Source: Papaver somniferum
Lineage: Eukaryota; Streptophyta; Magnoliopsida; Ranunculales; Papaveraceae
Reading direction: 5' to 3'
DNA: 64,000 nt
NCBI RefSeq assembly: GCF_003573695.1
Contig: NC_039360.1
Span: forward strand, 124,644,336-124,708,335
A program made the position numbers and the translations under genes. Of the stretch, positions 13,057 to 24,069 are shown one piece after another. Each line of letters starts with the position of its first letter. Positions within the stretch are counted from its first letter, which is position 1. Under the pieces are notes generated by a model. The model ran no database searches, was not told the origin of the DNA, and was given only the letters and a program-made list of their open reading frames with translations.

Positions 13057-13116
13057 GTTTGTCCTTTTCTAACACCGAGGCCTTTTCAACACAATTGGCT
13101 CCAGAGTTGGCAGAAA

Positions 13117-13185
13117 ACTCTGCAGTTAAGCATGCTCGGGCGGGAGCAATCCAGAGATGGGTAACCTCCCGGGAAGTTACTGTTG
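13117..13185 (+). promoter_or_regulatory. 5S rRNA-like block (pol III internal promoter) in Cassandra 5' LTR
   Basis: The A-box-like AGTTAAGCATGCTCGGGCGG (13124-13143), a spacer, and the C-box-like GATGGGTAACCTCCCGGGAA (13156-13175) match the order and spacing of the internal control region of plant 5S rRNA genes, with a few substitutions. It is a retrotransposon promoter and not a 5S gene, because the 5S 5' third is replaced by unrelated sequence. Confidence 0.85.
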
Positions 13186-13239
13186 GATGATCGCATCGAT
13201 GTTCGTTGAAAACCCCACACTTACGGATAACCTCTTAAA

Positions 13240-13251
13240 TGGTATCAGAGC
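13240..13251 (+). other. Cassandra primer-binding site (iMet tRNA)
   Basis: TGGTATCAGAGC, a perfect initiator-Met primer site, lies a few bases after the end of the 5' LTR similarity. Confidence 0.9.
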
Positions 13252-13507
13252 CGACGACAGGTCACCTGACAAGGGTGGGAAGGTACGCCCTGGATGGGAT
13301 TGGTCCATGTACTTGTCTCATGAGGGGAAGGGAACATTTGGAATCAGGGCTTGAATATATTCAGGAGCCTAGGCTGGTTCCAATTTAAGGTGGTGGTATT
13401 GTCATACCCCGATATTCGGCAGTGGTTGGACGAATGTAATATAAGTAATGGTTTTTTATTTCCTAACACCGAGGCCTTTTCAGCACAATTGGCTCTAAAG
13501 TTGGCAG

Positions 13508-13580
13508 AAAACTCTGTAGTTGAGCATGCTCGAGCGGGAGCAATCCATGGATGGGTGACCTCCCGGGAAGTTGTTGCTGG
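13508..13580 (+). promoter_or_regulatory. 5S rRNA-like block in Cassandra 3' LTR
   Basis: Second copy of the 5S internal control region, AGTTGAGCATGCTCGAGCGG followed by GGATGGGTGACCTCCCGGGA. The C box here is closer to genuine plant 5S than in the 5' LTR. The A box has an A-to-G change (TTGAGC for TTAAGC). Confidence 0.85.
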
Positions 13581-13639
13581 ATGACCGCAGCATGCCCGTT
13601 GAAAATCAAAAACTGCCGGATAACCGTAGTGTCTAAGTG

Positions 13640-15112
13640 GGGACAGTATCGGTGGAGGGACATGTCATTACAAAACTCGTTGTAAAAGGATATAATGTTC
13701 CAACAGTTATTAAAGACGGAACCACTATTGAGAAAGATATAGAAAATATAGTGAAACCGAGATAGATGGCAAAGCATAATTCAGACGAGTTAAACACTAT
13801 TATTCACGCCAAAATCCAAGATCTTCAACACCATGTGACTTCATGCACTAAGTCAAAAGAAGTTTGGGATATCTTAGAAACCGTATCCGAAGGAGATACC
13901 TCTGAAAACAAATCTAGGCTTCAAAACCTAAATTCTGACTGGGAAAATCTTCATATGTCTGATAAATATTCATTTGATGAGTTTAATCACAAAGCGTTTA
14001 AAAATATTTATGCGTGTTATGCATTAGGTAAGATTATTCCTGAAAAGGGCATTGTGATAAAAATTCTCCTATCTTTACCAACAAGATACGAGTCTAAGAA
14101 ACATGCCATTATGGAAGGAAATAACCTTGCAACACTTTACAGAAATACATTGGTAGGAAAGTTAAAGATTTTTTATCATGAATTTCAATCCAAAGTCGGA
14201 GAGGATATTGTATTCAAAATACTGAAAACACATAAACACTTGACAAAAATGGAAGTGTTGATAACTATGTGAACAATCTTGTTGATCCTGAATTCTCAGA
14301 TGAAGATCTTGAAAACTCTGTTTCATTAATCACAAGACAGTTTATAGAAATTCTTAAGCAGAGAAATAAACGGTTCACTAAAGAAAAACCTCATATGTCA
14401 GCTAAGCCATATAATCGTATTCCTCCTAAAAACAGGGATTCTAAAGATATTGATAGTGATCATATGCCATAGTGCTTCAAGTGTAAAGGGTTCGGTCACT
14501 TTGCTAACGAGTGTCCAAATCGGAAGAAATACACTGGAAACAAGGGTTTTGCTGCAACGATTGATGAAACATCTGATCATTATGACTCTGAAGAGTATGA
14601 TAGATCAAGTGTAACACTCTTGGGTGAAATTATCAATTTTGATGAATGTTAATACTCATATCAATATTGAAAATTTCGTTGATGATTCTTCATCAAAATC
14701 ATTGGAGGATTTGATGGATTTTTCGTATACTAATGAAAACTTTGTTACTAATGTTTTAGGTACCCTTTTTTTAGCTGCTAACGTCGTTCCTGAATCAATC
14801 CCCAAACCAACATGTCCTTATGATACCATTGAGAGTCACGCACTCACACAATGTTTTAATAACAAACACAAATTAAGGTATGTCAACAAACTGCAACGGA
14901 GGATCGGCTAGTCATTTAGCGAATGTGCTTAAACTTGTTTAAAAGTCCATTCCTAAGGTGCATAAAGTTAACTATTCTTCTCCTAAAAGATTGAATGTTT
15001 CAAAGGAAAAGGTAAAATCTCAAAAAAAAAAAAAGAAGAGTCGGGTCTAAACGTTCCACAAGAAGGGCATTACAAATTCCATGCAGAAACCTAGTGGTGA
15101 GCATATTAGTGC
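13640..15112 (+). pseudogene. copia gag remnant (UBN2 domain and zinc knuckle)
   Basis: A plus-strand copia Gag fragment. The open stretch 13766-14272 carries a UBN2-type capsid domain (HHVTSCTKSKEVWDILE, then LPTRYESKKHAIMEG). A frame change leads to 14269-14472, and past a TAG at 14470-14472 the frame continues into a CX2CX4HX4C knuckle (CFKCKGFGHFANEC, about 14473-14514). Further short frames run to about 14911. The protease and the rest of pol are absent, because sequence from 15113 belongs to a different LTR. No LTR of this copy is recognised. Upstream similarity starts near 13690 with an in-frame TAG just before 13766. Confidence 0.8.
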
Positions 15113-17621
15113 TGTTGATAGTGGATTTTTGACAAAGGCTAAAATCGTAAAATCATAATTTTGTATATTTTTGACCGGCTTTAGACAAATATATAAAATT
15201 CATATTTTAGAATTTAGATATGAAATCTCACGTCACAATAATCGCTGGATTGAGCGTATAACCTCTTCAGAGCATGCACGAATATGTAATTATTAAAGCC
15301 TCTCAGCTGAGCTTCTAATATTTTGCATATTTCATCGTCTGAGCAGTTTCAATAGTGCTTTTGTATATAATCAAGAATGATTAGACGACTCCTAGATGGA
15401 CTGACCACTAGTATATAACAATAACGTCTTCAGGATGTCACTAATGTTCCTGGCTATGCAGAATAAACATTCAAAACGAGTATGATGCTTCTACTGTCTC
15501 ATACCTCGAATCTCAAATAAACATAATGCTCCTAGACAGACTGCCCGCTATCAATTAATTAATTCTAGTGCAATATTCATTAATTGAATTCCTAGAAAAT
15601 AATCTGTTTTTATCATAATGTATCATTACTTCGATTCATGTCTTTTCTCAGTTGAATTCCATGGGTTAGTAATAGGTATTCACTTTTCAGGCATATGGGC
15701 CACCACCGAGTAAGCCCCGAGAAAATGGTGCGTGTGTACTTAGCAATAATGCATGAATGATCACCCAAATATGGACATACAAGGATATATGGAGACCTAT
15801 GCAGAATAAGGGGGTTGGAAAAAAAAAGACGCGCACGAGACGCCATCGGCCGGCCGGCCATGCCGCGGCCGCGGCCGATCCTGCTTCTCTCCATCTTTTA
15901 TTTTTATTATTATTATTCCATATCTCTTGAATCTCTCTCATTCAGGCAAAACTCCTGGTTTCTCATATTTCTTCAAATATTGCTCAACTCTTCGGAAAAG
16001 GCTAATCCCACAGCTATTAGGTCTTTTTTACCAATATATTAAAATATTATTATTTTAATATTTTATAACATTGGATGTACGATCAAAGTCCTACTTGCTC
16101 ATTCGTGCAAAATTGAGAGTTTCAGTCAAGATTAAACCTTTCTGATGATCCAAAATATTGAACAAACGTCCAACAAAATACCTAAACTTTCAGCAATGGA
16201 CGCGTGAGGGACATGGTGGTCCGCGCACCACCATGACCGGACCAGGCCGGTCCCCTGGCCATCATGTCCGGCCGGTCTCACGTCTCTTAATTATTATTTA
16301 AACGATAATTCATATTTTTCATAGTTCTCCAATAATGAATCCTCGTTCGTGGACATTAATTCTCCGCACGCTCGGACATCCGTCTACCACCAATGGACGA
16401 CTATCATGCCCATTGGTTGGTTGATATCCCTCGACCCGCATTGGACAAATCTCCATCTTTAGGACTTGTGGTTCTCCAAAATTAAGGTTTCGAATTTTCG
16501 ATAATTTGATAAACGTGATAACTTTTATATTTGGTCATGCTACCAACATTTTGATTGCTCGACCGTACGAGAGCACCATCATTTGGATGGCCATCCACTT
16601 GGACGATCCTCCAATGTATCATTGGACGTCCGATCGTCTAATGTCCATTAATTCTCTAATCCCTATTTTGTGCACTCTAGATAACTCATAACTCAGCAAC
16701 ATCTGATTTCATGTCAAAATATCGACATATAAGTATAAGGTCCTTGATCGAGCAATCTCATCGGATGCGCGCCGATCCAAATTTTTAAAACATCATTATT
16801 GCCTCAACTACTAAAATAATACATCACAATTCATCAATCTCGACGTTTGTGCATTATTATGTCCCAGCAGACACCTTACGCTCAATCCATGAATCTCATA
16901 GCATACCACATTCGTTCATAACGCTCGACTCATCAAGGCTAAGACTCATGGTGTGAATACACGTCTTCCTTACAGACTCCACATTCATGAGACATTAATC
17001 ATGTCACATGGGAGGATATCCACTAGGGTTTTGGTCTGGCAGTATACGGAACGTGTGTACACCCACGATGAGAAATGTGTGTAAGTCGTGCAAGCATTTG
17101 AAGGAGTTGGAAAAGTAGTGGATGGACAGTCAACCAATTCTCCCACGCACGTGAAACTGGTTTAACCACGAATTCTCACTTCCCCACTCTTTCACTCCTC
17201 TGCAACCGTCACACTTACTGGAGATCAATGTGTTTACTATTTCTGCAGTTTAAATAAGTCCATCAATCCATAATTGAACAACTGAACTTAACTCAACAGA
17301 ACTTATCAGAATTCACTGACGTTTCATCAAACTTGCAGAAGTCTCCAACATATCCACAATCCTTTAATCATCATTGATCTCACATACTTCTCATCTTCCC
17401 TCCTACAGATCGACCCCTCATCCCTCTTTGTGACCTAAAACTCTGGAACGACCATTGTCTTGGTTTAAGCCGGAGTCCTACAAATTGATATCTCAAACTC
17501 AAAGCACTCCCTGCATTGCATCTGTTTGCTAAAGGTTTAGGCAATTTAATCTATCAAGAAGTCTCCGTCCATAAGCTCGAGTCTCCACTTTCCTCAAAAA
17601 CCAGCAAATCGTTTTCACTCA
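15113..17621 (+). repeat. Solo LTR related to the large Tat LTRs, inverted
   Basis: About 2.5 kb with no coding potential. Its left end (GTGGATTTTTGACAAAGG) matches the reverse complement of the right end of the Tat LTR at 17972-21662. Its right end (CCAGCAAATCGTTTTCACTCA) matches the reverse complement of that LTR's left end. Internally it has the same GC-rich CCGGCC clusters (15845-15885, 16220-16280) and the same block of short terms on either side, but is clearly diverged. No internal domain follows, so it is a solo LTR in opposite orientation. A clean target duplication was not found; the right border could be 17621 or 17624. Confidence 0.7.
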
Positions 17622-17966
17622 TCAATAGTATGCGAATTATATTTTCATATGCATCAACAAATCCATTCATAATGCATCATCCGCATAATCATTAACTCTG
17701 TACAAGTATTAGCACTAGTAGTAACACAACCATTAAACCTCATTATCCTCTTACGATATGAGGTGAAAATCATATTCTTCTTGAACAAAGTGACTTAATT
17801 ACGAAATCAAGCAAAACATCATCAAATACTATTAAAATCAACAAAATACATCACAACAACTAAGTCATTGAACCTAAACCCTCATATAAAATCATGTTGT
17901 ATATTTTTCTTCAAAGTTTATGATGTAACAAAGTAACCAAACAAAATCTCACCAGTACTCTAAAAC
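17622..17966. other. AT-rich non-coding stretch
   Basis: About 345 bp without an ORF or recognisable repeat, between the solo LTR and the 5-bp duplication of the large Tat element. It may be the continuation of the sequence around the CSN1 relic at 46340-46731, from which it is separated only by the Tat insertion, possibly intron. That is inference from position. Confidence 0.4.
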
Positions 17967-17971
17967 AAAAG
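17967..17971. other. Target-site duplication AAAAG (left)
   Basis: AAAAG directly before the TGTGAGTGGGG end of the left Tat LTR is matched by AAAAG at 46286-46290 directly after the other LTR end. This defines one insertion of 17972-46285. Confidence 0.75.
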
Positions 17972-20900
17972 TGTGAGTGGGGAAACACGATTTGCTGGTT
18001 TTTACGGAATTGAAGAGTCGACCGTGTGGAGACTCCTTGAACCGAGCGAAATGTTGAACCTCACACAGATGCACTGCAAGAAGGGATTGCTTTAAGTTCG
18101 AGAGATCAATCTGTAAGACCCCGGCCTAAACCAAGAACAATGGTCGTTCCAGAGTCAATTCGGTCACAAGAGAGGATGGGTTGATCTGCAGGAGGGAAGC
18201 TGAGAAATGCGTCAGATCAATGGTGATCTGACATTGTAGGTGTGTTGTGAATTCAACGTGAAAATGCTCTGAATGATTGAATGTTGCTCAATTGAGAGTA
18301 ATTTCTATGAGTTCGTGTAGACGAAAGATTGTCTGTATGAACTTTGATGAGAAATTGCTCGTCTTGGCGAATGTCGTTTGAATGTTCGAAAACTTATGTC
18401 TTTTCAATCAGGATTCATGGACATTTTATAATGCCGGAGTTGAAAACACCATGATCCCATGAAGTGTGACAGTTGCTGGAATCAGAGAATGGGAAATGGG
18501 GAAATCATGTTAAAACCAATTACTCATCGTGCGGAGACTTGGTTAACTTTCCACCCACTACTTTGCTGACTCTTCCAACTGATTGCACGTTTTTCTCACA
18601 TTCTCATCGTGGGTGAACACACGTGCCATAGACCGCCAGACCAAAACCCTAGTTAATATCCCCCCATGTGACACGATTGAAATCTCGTGATTGTGGAGTC
18701 AGTTGCTGACTTTATGGGACGATGAGTCCATGTAGCGCTGAGTTGAACATGATTAGCAAATGTTTCGAAACTCATGAATTTAATGTGTCTGCTGAGACGA
18801 GGTATCATTACAACCCAAGACGAGCAAAACTGTGTTGCTAAATTGTTGAATATTGATAGTTGAACCAATATTCTTTGATTTGAGCAAATATTGCTAGTCT
18901 GAGCGAATATTGCTAATTGAGTAAATATTGCCGGTTCGAGCGAATATTGCTAGTTTGAACAAATATTGTTCTTTTGATGAATTGTTGGTAGCTGGACCAA
19001 ATTAAAATATTAATTTAAGTTACTGACTGCTGAGTCGAGCAAAATAAATATGAATATCAATCATGGAATCAACATAAAATTATCAGAGTGTTCGAATCTG
19101 CACAGAATCACGTTTCTGCAGAGCTCTGGATTCAAAACCCTAATTTTACCGAAATGATGATTTATTGCAAATCAACACGGGTCCTGCTACATGGGATGAC
19201 GGGTTCACCATATAACGCCCAAATTCTCGAATGAGCAAAAATACCAAAGTCTCTTGAGGACCAGTTGGTGAAAGAATGATTAAATGTTGATTTAATCATT
19301 TACTGAAATAATGCTCGTGTGAACAACAAATCATCAAACCTGGTGTAGAAAATATGAGGGACCGACCAAGAGGTCATGAGACCGGCTCTTGATGGTCGTG
19401 GGACCAGTAGATGGTCGTTTGAGCGAACTTCCAATTGTTTGGAAAGAGTTCGAACCTAATATGAGCAACTGAGCAAATTAGGTTAAAATCATTAAAACAT
19501 GCGGGACCAGCTGTTTGCAAGCCTCAGGGTCACCCTTGGTCGGTCAAGGGGATGTGCACGTGTCACCATAGTGTCCGTGCTTCAGTCCTGAGAATTTTGA
19601 TATTTTCTTATGCACGTTTGAGCAACATTTGGAGAAAATATGCAAAATCCATGGTTTTGCCGAAACCGGAAAAAAATCTTGAGATGATGAAAATAATAAA
19701 TAAAACAAGGAATTACAAGGTGTGGGACCGGCCACGGCTAAGGCATGGGCGGCCAGATGACACGCGGTCCCACATGCTTTTCCCAGTTTTATGTGATTTT
19801 ATGTATTTTCTCTGATTTAAGGGAAATTCCATGAAACTGGAGAGTTTGGCGAAATTAGGGAACTTCCATGAGATGAGAGACATAAATTAAAATATAAAAA
19901 TAGGGAATGGGAGTGTGGGACCGACAATGGCCATGGCATGGCCGGCTGGCCAATGGGCGCGGGTCCCAAGGCACTCTTCCCAATTTTATGTAATTTTGAT
20001 GATTTTAGATAATTTTCATAAAATCAAAGGGATTTGTTGAAAACCAAGATATTTTGTTGAAATCAGGGAGTTCACATGAAATCAGGAAACAAAACACCAA
20101 ATAATAATAAAATAATGGGCGTGTGGGACCGGCTAGGGAATGGCAGGTCGGCTAGAGCCCGGTGCCACAAGTTTTCCTAATTTTTTAATATTTTCCATGA
20201 TTTTAGAGAAAATACATGAAATTAGGTAATTCTAGGGAAAATTCATAAAATCAAGGAATTTTCATAATTTGAGAAGGAATAATAAAATAATGGGACGTGA
20301 GGTGTGGGACCGGCCACGACCAAGGCATGACCGACCGGCCGGTGGTCCCGCGATACCTTTCCCTAATTTTATTATTTTTTGATAAAATCATGTGATTTAG
20401 ATAAAAATACATGAAATTAGGTAATTTTCATGATTTTAGGGAAAATTCATAAAATCAAGGAATTTTCATAATTTGAGAGAAATAATAAAATAATGGAGAC
20501 GTGAGGTGTGGGACCGGCCACGGCTAAGGCATTGCCGGCTGGTGCTCGGTCCCGCGACACCTTTCCCTAATTTTATTATTTTTTGATAAAATCATGTAAT
20601 TTAGATAATTTCTTTGAAATAAAGGAAATTTGCTCGAACGAGAGGATTTTCATGAGATCGTGAAAATAGTAAAAATATGGTAAAATATAAAATTGGGAGC
20701 GGGACTAGTCACGGCATGACTGGCCGGCTGGTGAGCCTAGTCCCCTGGCGCTTTTGTTTAATATTTTATTATTATTATTTTCACTTCCTATTTTCCATAG
20801 GTTCCTCGTTCGTTCGTATTTTTGAAATGCTCGTTCGTGCATTCAAAATGCTGGTCTGTGCATTATCTGCTAATTACACTTGCACCATTTTTGTCAAGGC

Positions 20901-21662
20901 TTATTTGATGCTCAGATGCCTGTTCCGTTGAATATTTATTACTAACCTGTGGAATTCTGCTGGGAAGAACCACAGATTGAAGTAACGAAATATAACGAGG
21001 AATCGTAGAACATTGCTGAATATTCAGGCGATTAATTGACGACTCGTAGAATATTGCTGGATATTCAGAGGCTCGTATAATATTGCTAGATATTCAGACG
21101 ATTTAAGATAATTAATTGCTGGCTCTATACTAGAAGGGCTTCCTGTCTAGGAGCATTAATTATCTAAGGGTTGAGCAATATGAACTTGCTGGAGTGTCAT
21201 ATTCCTCTTGCATAGTCGGGAAAATCTGGTTACATCCCGAAGACGTTGCCGCTCTATACTAGCAGACATGCTGTCTAAGAGCTGCCCAATCTTTCGATTC
21301 TATACAATATGAGATGTGTCGTGGCCTCAGCTAAGAGACTGCACATCTTCATCTTCTCTGAGAGACTTTCTCCATCAGAGGTGGCATGAGATTTCATGCA
21401 TAGAGACATGAGTCTCGATACTCATCCGACTGCCGGATCCGGAGTAATTACTGAAATTGCTCAGTATTCATGAGATGTGTCGTGGCCTCAGCTGAGAGAC
21501 TACACATCTACACATACTCTGAGAGACAACCTTCTCAGTCAGAGATTTATGACATGAGATTTCATGCTTTAATGAGAGACATGAGTCTCAATACTCATCC
21601 GGTTGCCGAATCTGGAGTATAGTTTTACAATTCTATCCTTTGTCGAAAATCCACCATCCACA
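17972..21662 (-). repeat. 3' LTR of the large Tat element
   Basis: 3.69 kb, plus-strand borders TGTGAGTGGGG and ATCCACATTAAG (LTR ends at CA, 21661-21662). In element sense a purine tract, AGCAGGGGACTTAA, sits just outside it. It contains several repeat blocks: ~20-bp units built on GCGAATATTGCTAGTTTGA (about 18853-18972), a ladder of ~190-bp units with GC-rich hairpin cores (19725-20760), and a ~145-bp direct repeat at about 21329-21475 and 21476-21620. No coding sequence. Confidence 0.9.
19725..20760. repeat. Tandem units with GGGACCGGCC hairpin cores
   Basis: Six repeats of about 190-200 bp start near 19727, 19912, 20122, 20302, 20505 and 20697. Each has a GC-rich core opening with GTGTGGGACCGGCC and closing about 45 bases later with GGTCCC, so the ends can pair as a hairpin. 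The AT-rich remainder is made of short words such as CATGAAATTAGG and AAATCAAGGAATTTTC. The other LTR has seven such units (31920-33150). Confidence 0.85.
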
Positions 21663-21918
21663 TTAAGTCCCCTGCTTAGTGAGGAACATTCATGTTCCTC
21701 AGTCAGCATTGAATGGTGATTTTCCAGGCACAAACAAAAATAAGTAATTGAACTTAGTCATAAGATAAGATGTTACCGGATTTCGACTGAATGAGCAAAC
21801 CATGGTTTGAGCGGAAACCTCGGTTGATTCGATGGTGGAACCTTGGTTGGTTTAGGATTCATGGGACGGGCCCAAAAGGGAAATCCTTAAGGAATTAGGT
21901 TTTGGAGATAAAATTAGG
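21663..21918. other. Polypurine tract and spacer of the large Tat element
   Basis: The first bases, reverse-complemented, give AGCAGGGGACTTAA next to the LTR start, fitting the plus-strand primer tract of the minus-strand element. The rest has no ORF and leads into the antisense promoter. Confidence 0.6.
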
Positions 21919-23042
21919 TATAAAAGGAATTAAATCCTTCTTTTTTTTATTTCTCCCACAACCGACCGCCACCTTCACCTCCCTCTCATCTTCAAGCCGA
22001 GCAAGAGCAGCAGGAGAAAATTCGCCGGTCTTCCACCTGCTGGCGCCGTTAGCTCGCCGTCCGGCCAAATTTCGGCCGGCGCCGACCAGGTACGTGCAAT
22101 TTTTTTATTTTTTTTTTAAGTTTGCTGATTTCATGAGATGTTCATGCTTCGATCATGTTAAAATTATATACATGGGTATATGTTGATGTGAGTTTTGTGG
22201 AAAAAACCCTTATTTATTAAACGTATGTTCGTTCGATCGTTAGTCATGAAAACTAATAATAATCCCTGATTTAGAAAGAATTTTTTATATGTATGTGGAC
22301 TTAGGTCCAGTGATAAAACTTAGTGTATGAGCTTTCATGTGAACCAAGATTTTACCTTAATAGATGTGAGCTTTCACAAAACCGAAATAAACCTCGTTTT
22401 AGAAAATTATGCTCATTCGAGGAAAATAGATACATGTAATTTTATGTATGTAAATTTATGTCCAGTGATAAAACTTTGTTTATGAGCTTTCATGTGAACT
22501 AGTATTTTATCACAAGAGGTGTGAGCTTTCAAAAAACTAGCATAAACCTTCGATTTTAATAAAAACGTTAATACGAAGGAAAATAGATTTTTTATATATA
22601 TGTAACCGTGACATATTTTATGTGAAACATGATCACATATTTTATTCACATGGATTTGTTCTTAGTAGATGAATTCTGAAAATTTATATGAACAAATTGC
22701 ATTAATTATTGTTTTGTAAAATCAAGACATGGGTTTTGAGTAACCTTTAAACTATACAACTTATTTGTGATGAAGTCATGTCTTATCGTAAATATCATAG
22801 TTCAGTTGTGCGAATGTTCACATTATGAAAATTACGTACATGGTTTTATGAGAAAATCATTTTCCATGAATTAATGAAGCGTTGTTCGTTATTGCAGGTT
22901 TCAAGGAACGAATTGATTTCATGTGTTAATTCTTGTATTGCAACCACTATTGTTAGTGAAATTGAAAAAGGTAAGATTCAAGAATTACCATTTTGTGGAT
23001 GAATTTATCTGCATGTCGATAAATCCATGCCCCTGGTTTCAG
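21919..23042 (+). promoter_or_regulatory. Antisense promoter and two-intron 5' leader
   Basis: On the strand opposite to pol, a TATAAAAG box at 21919-21926 is followed by a pyrimidine-rich leader. A leader exon ends at CCAG/GTACGTG (22089/22090). An intron of ~808 bp ends at TTGCAG (22897). A second leader exon, 22898-22970, ends at AAAAG/GTAAGA, and a 72-bp intron ends at GGTTTCAG (23042), three bases before the ATG at 23046. Long leader introns near the promoter are common in plant host genes. The TATA box and splice sites are seen directly; use as promoter and introns is inferred. Confidence 0.6.
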
Positions 23043-23045
23043 AAA

Positions 23046-23564
23046 ATGCCGTCTTCCAGCGGTCGTAGTTATTCCTCCGGTTCTGACAAAGATCCCAAAG
23101 CTTCCATAGCTAAGCAGAGAGCCAAGGTAATTCGTGATGAGGGAGCAAAGCCCTTCGAGTGAGCGGAGAGTTACTTTCGCCGAACTAATGAAAAGAAACC
23201 CGAAGACGATGAGAAATATGCTCGTCAGCGCACGAAGGATCGAATCCGGCGCAAAATACAGTGAGTTGAGGAAAAACGCCAATTCTTGGACGGGGTACCC
23301 TCTGATTCTGATGCTGATGCTTCCGAAGAAGAAACCGCCTGGGGTTTTCCTGATCAGTGTGCCAAAGAATTCGAAAGTTCCATGAACATTGCAGACGAAG
23401 CGAAAGAAGATTCAGATTCAGATGATGGTTTTTATGCTCATCCAGACGTCACCAATAGTCATGACAGTGATTCTGAAGAAGAGGATTCTGAGAAGGATAG
23501 TGATGAAAACTCTGAGAAAGACAGTGATGACGAATCTGACAACTCAGATGGATCTGACGAGTAG
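23046..23564 (+). pseudogene. Antisense acidic ORF, two in-frame stops
   Basis: One frame of 172 codons from ATG 23046 to TAG 23562-23564, broken by TGA at 23160-23162 and 23262-23264. The N-terminus is Ser-rich and then basic (MPSSSGRSYSSGSDKDP, KQRAK). The middle is charged (EKKPEDDEKYARQRTKDR). The last ~60 residues are an extreme Asp/Glu/Ser run. No enzyme motif, signal peptide or membrane segment is seen. It lies antisense to pol between integrase and the 3' LTR. Family unknown; an acidic tail could bind basic proteins, but that is a guess. GTGAGT at 23261 could also act as a splice donor, so the second stop may be avoided in RNA. Confidence 0.5.
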
Positions 23565-24069
23565 CTTTATTTTCGATCTCTTTTTTCTTTTTTAGTATTT
23601 GAATACTCTCAATCTTCGTAGTAGATGTCTTCATTTGAACAACTTTATTGAAGTATTTAGGTCTTCCTTTTGAACGAGACATTTTATTAATGCAAGTTCT
23701 TCTTGATTGAATTAAGCAAACCGGGCCATTCTTCATGTCGAACTCATTGTAATCTCCCTTAACCCTTGTGGTTCTTCATCTTATGAAAATATCCAAACAT
23801 AAGCTATATAGTACATGGGGTCGCGTGACTTGCCGATCAAAATTAACCTTGGTCAGTCCCCAGTGCACTATTTTACTTCCGCATCTCTAGTTTGATCTTG
23901 TTCAAGACTTAGGGTTTCAGTAAAACTCGCAACTGAATCGGAGATAAGTGCCTGCCATATCTTGTATATATCTTTGTAGATTTAGGGTTTATCACTTGCG
24001 CCAATATTTCCTCCATTTCTAAGTTAGTTTCATCACAGAAGAAATTTCGATCATCATACCTCTCATATC
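23565..24069 (+). other. Spacer between the two antisense ORFs
   Basis: No ORF. A TATATATC segment at 23965-23972, about 100 bp before the ATG of the next ORF, could be its own TATA box. The leader between them contains TTTAGGGTTTATC and is pyrimidine-rich. Confidence 0.4.

Larger units (their letters stand above)
13062..13625 (+). mobile_element. Cassandra-type TRIM element
   Basis: Two short direct repeats, 13062-13232 (5' LTR, left part missing) and 13400-13625 (3' LTR, ~226 bp starting TGTCATACCCC), flank a ~167-bp interior with no coding capacity. The interior opens with an initiator-Met primer-binding site and ends with a purine-rich AATTTAAGGTGGTGG tract. Each LTR holds a 5S rRNA-like block. 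Tiny size, LTRs containing 5S sequence and an iMet primer site are the defining marks of Cassandra, a non-autonomous family spread through vascular plants. The left part of the 5' LTR is replaced by the SIRE-like LTR. LTR ends are approximate because no clean CA terminus is visible. Confidence 0.9.

Noticed and set aside
13100..13600. Genuine 5S rRNA genes
   Set aside because: Only the internal control region matches, it is inside paired LTRs, and the 5' third of 5S is absent.
15105..15150. Apparent copia protease-like AVDSG motif at the end of the gag fragment
   Set aside because: The same bases align with the end of the Tat-type LTR (GTGGATTTTTGACAAAGG), and no protease sequence follows.
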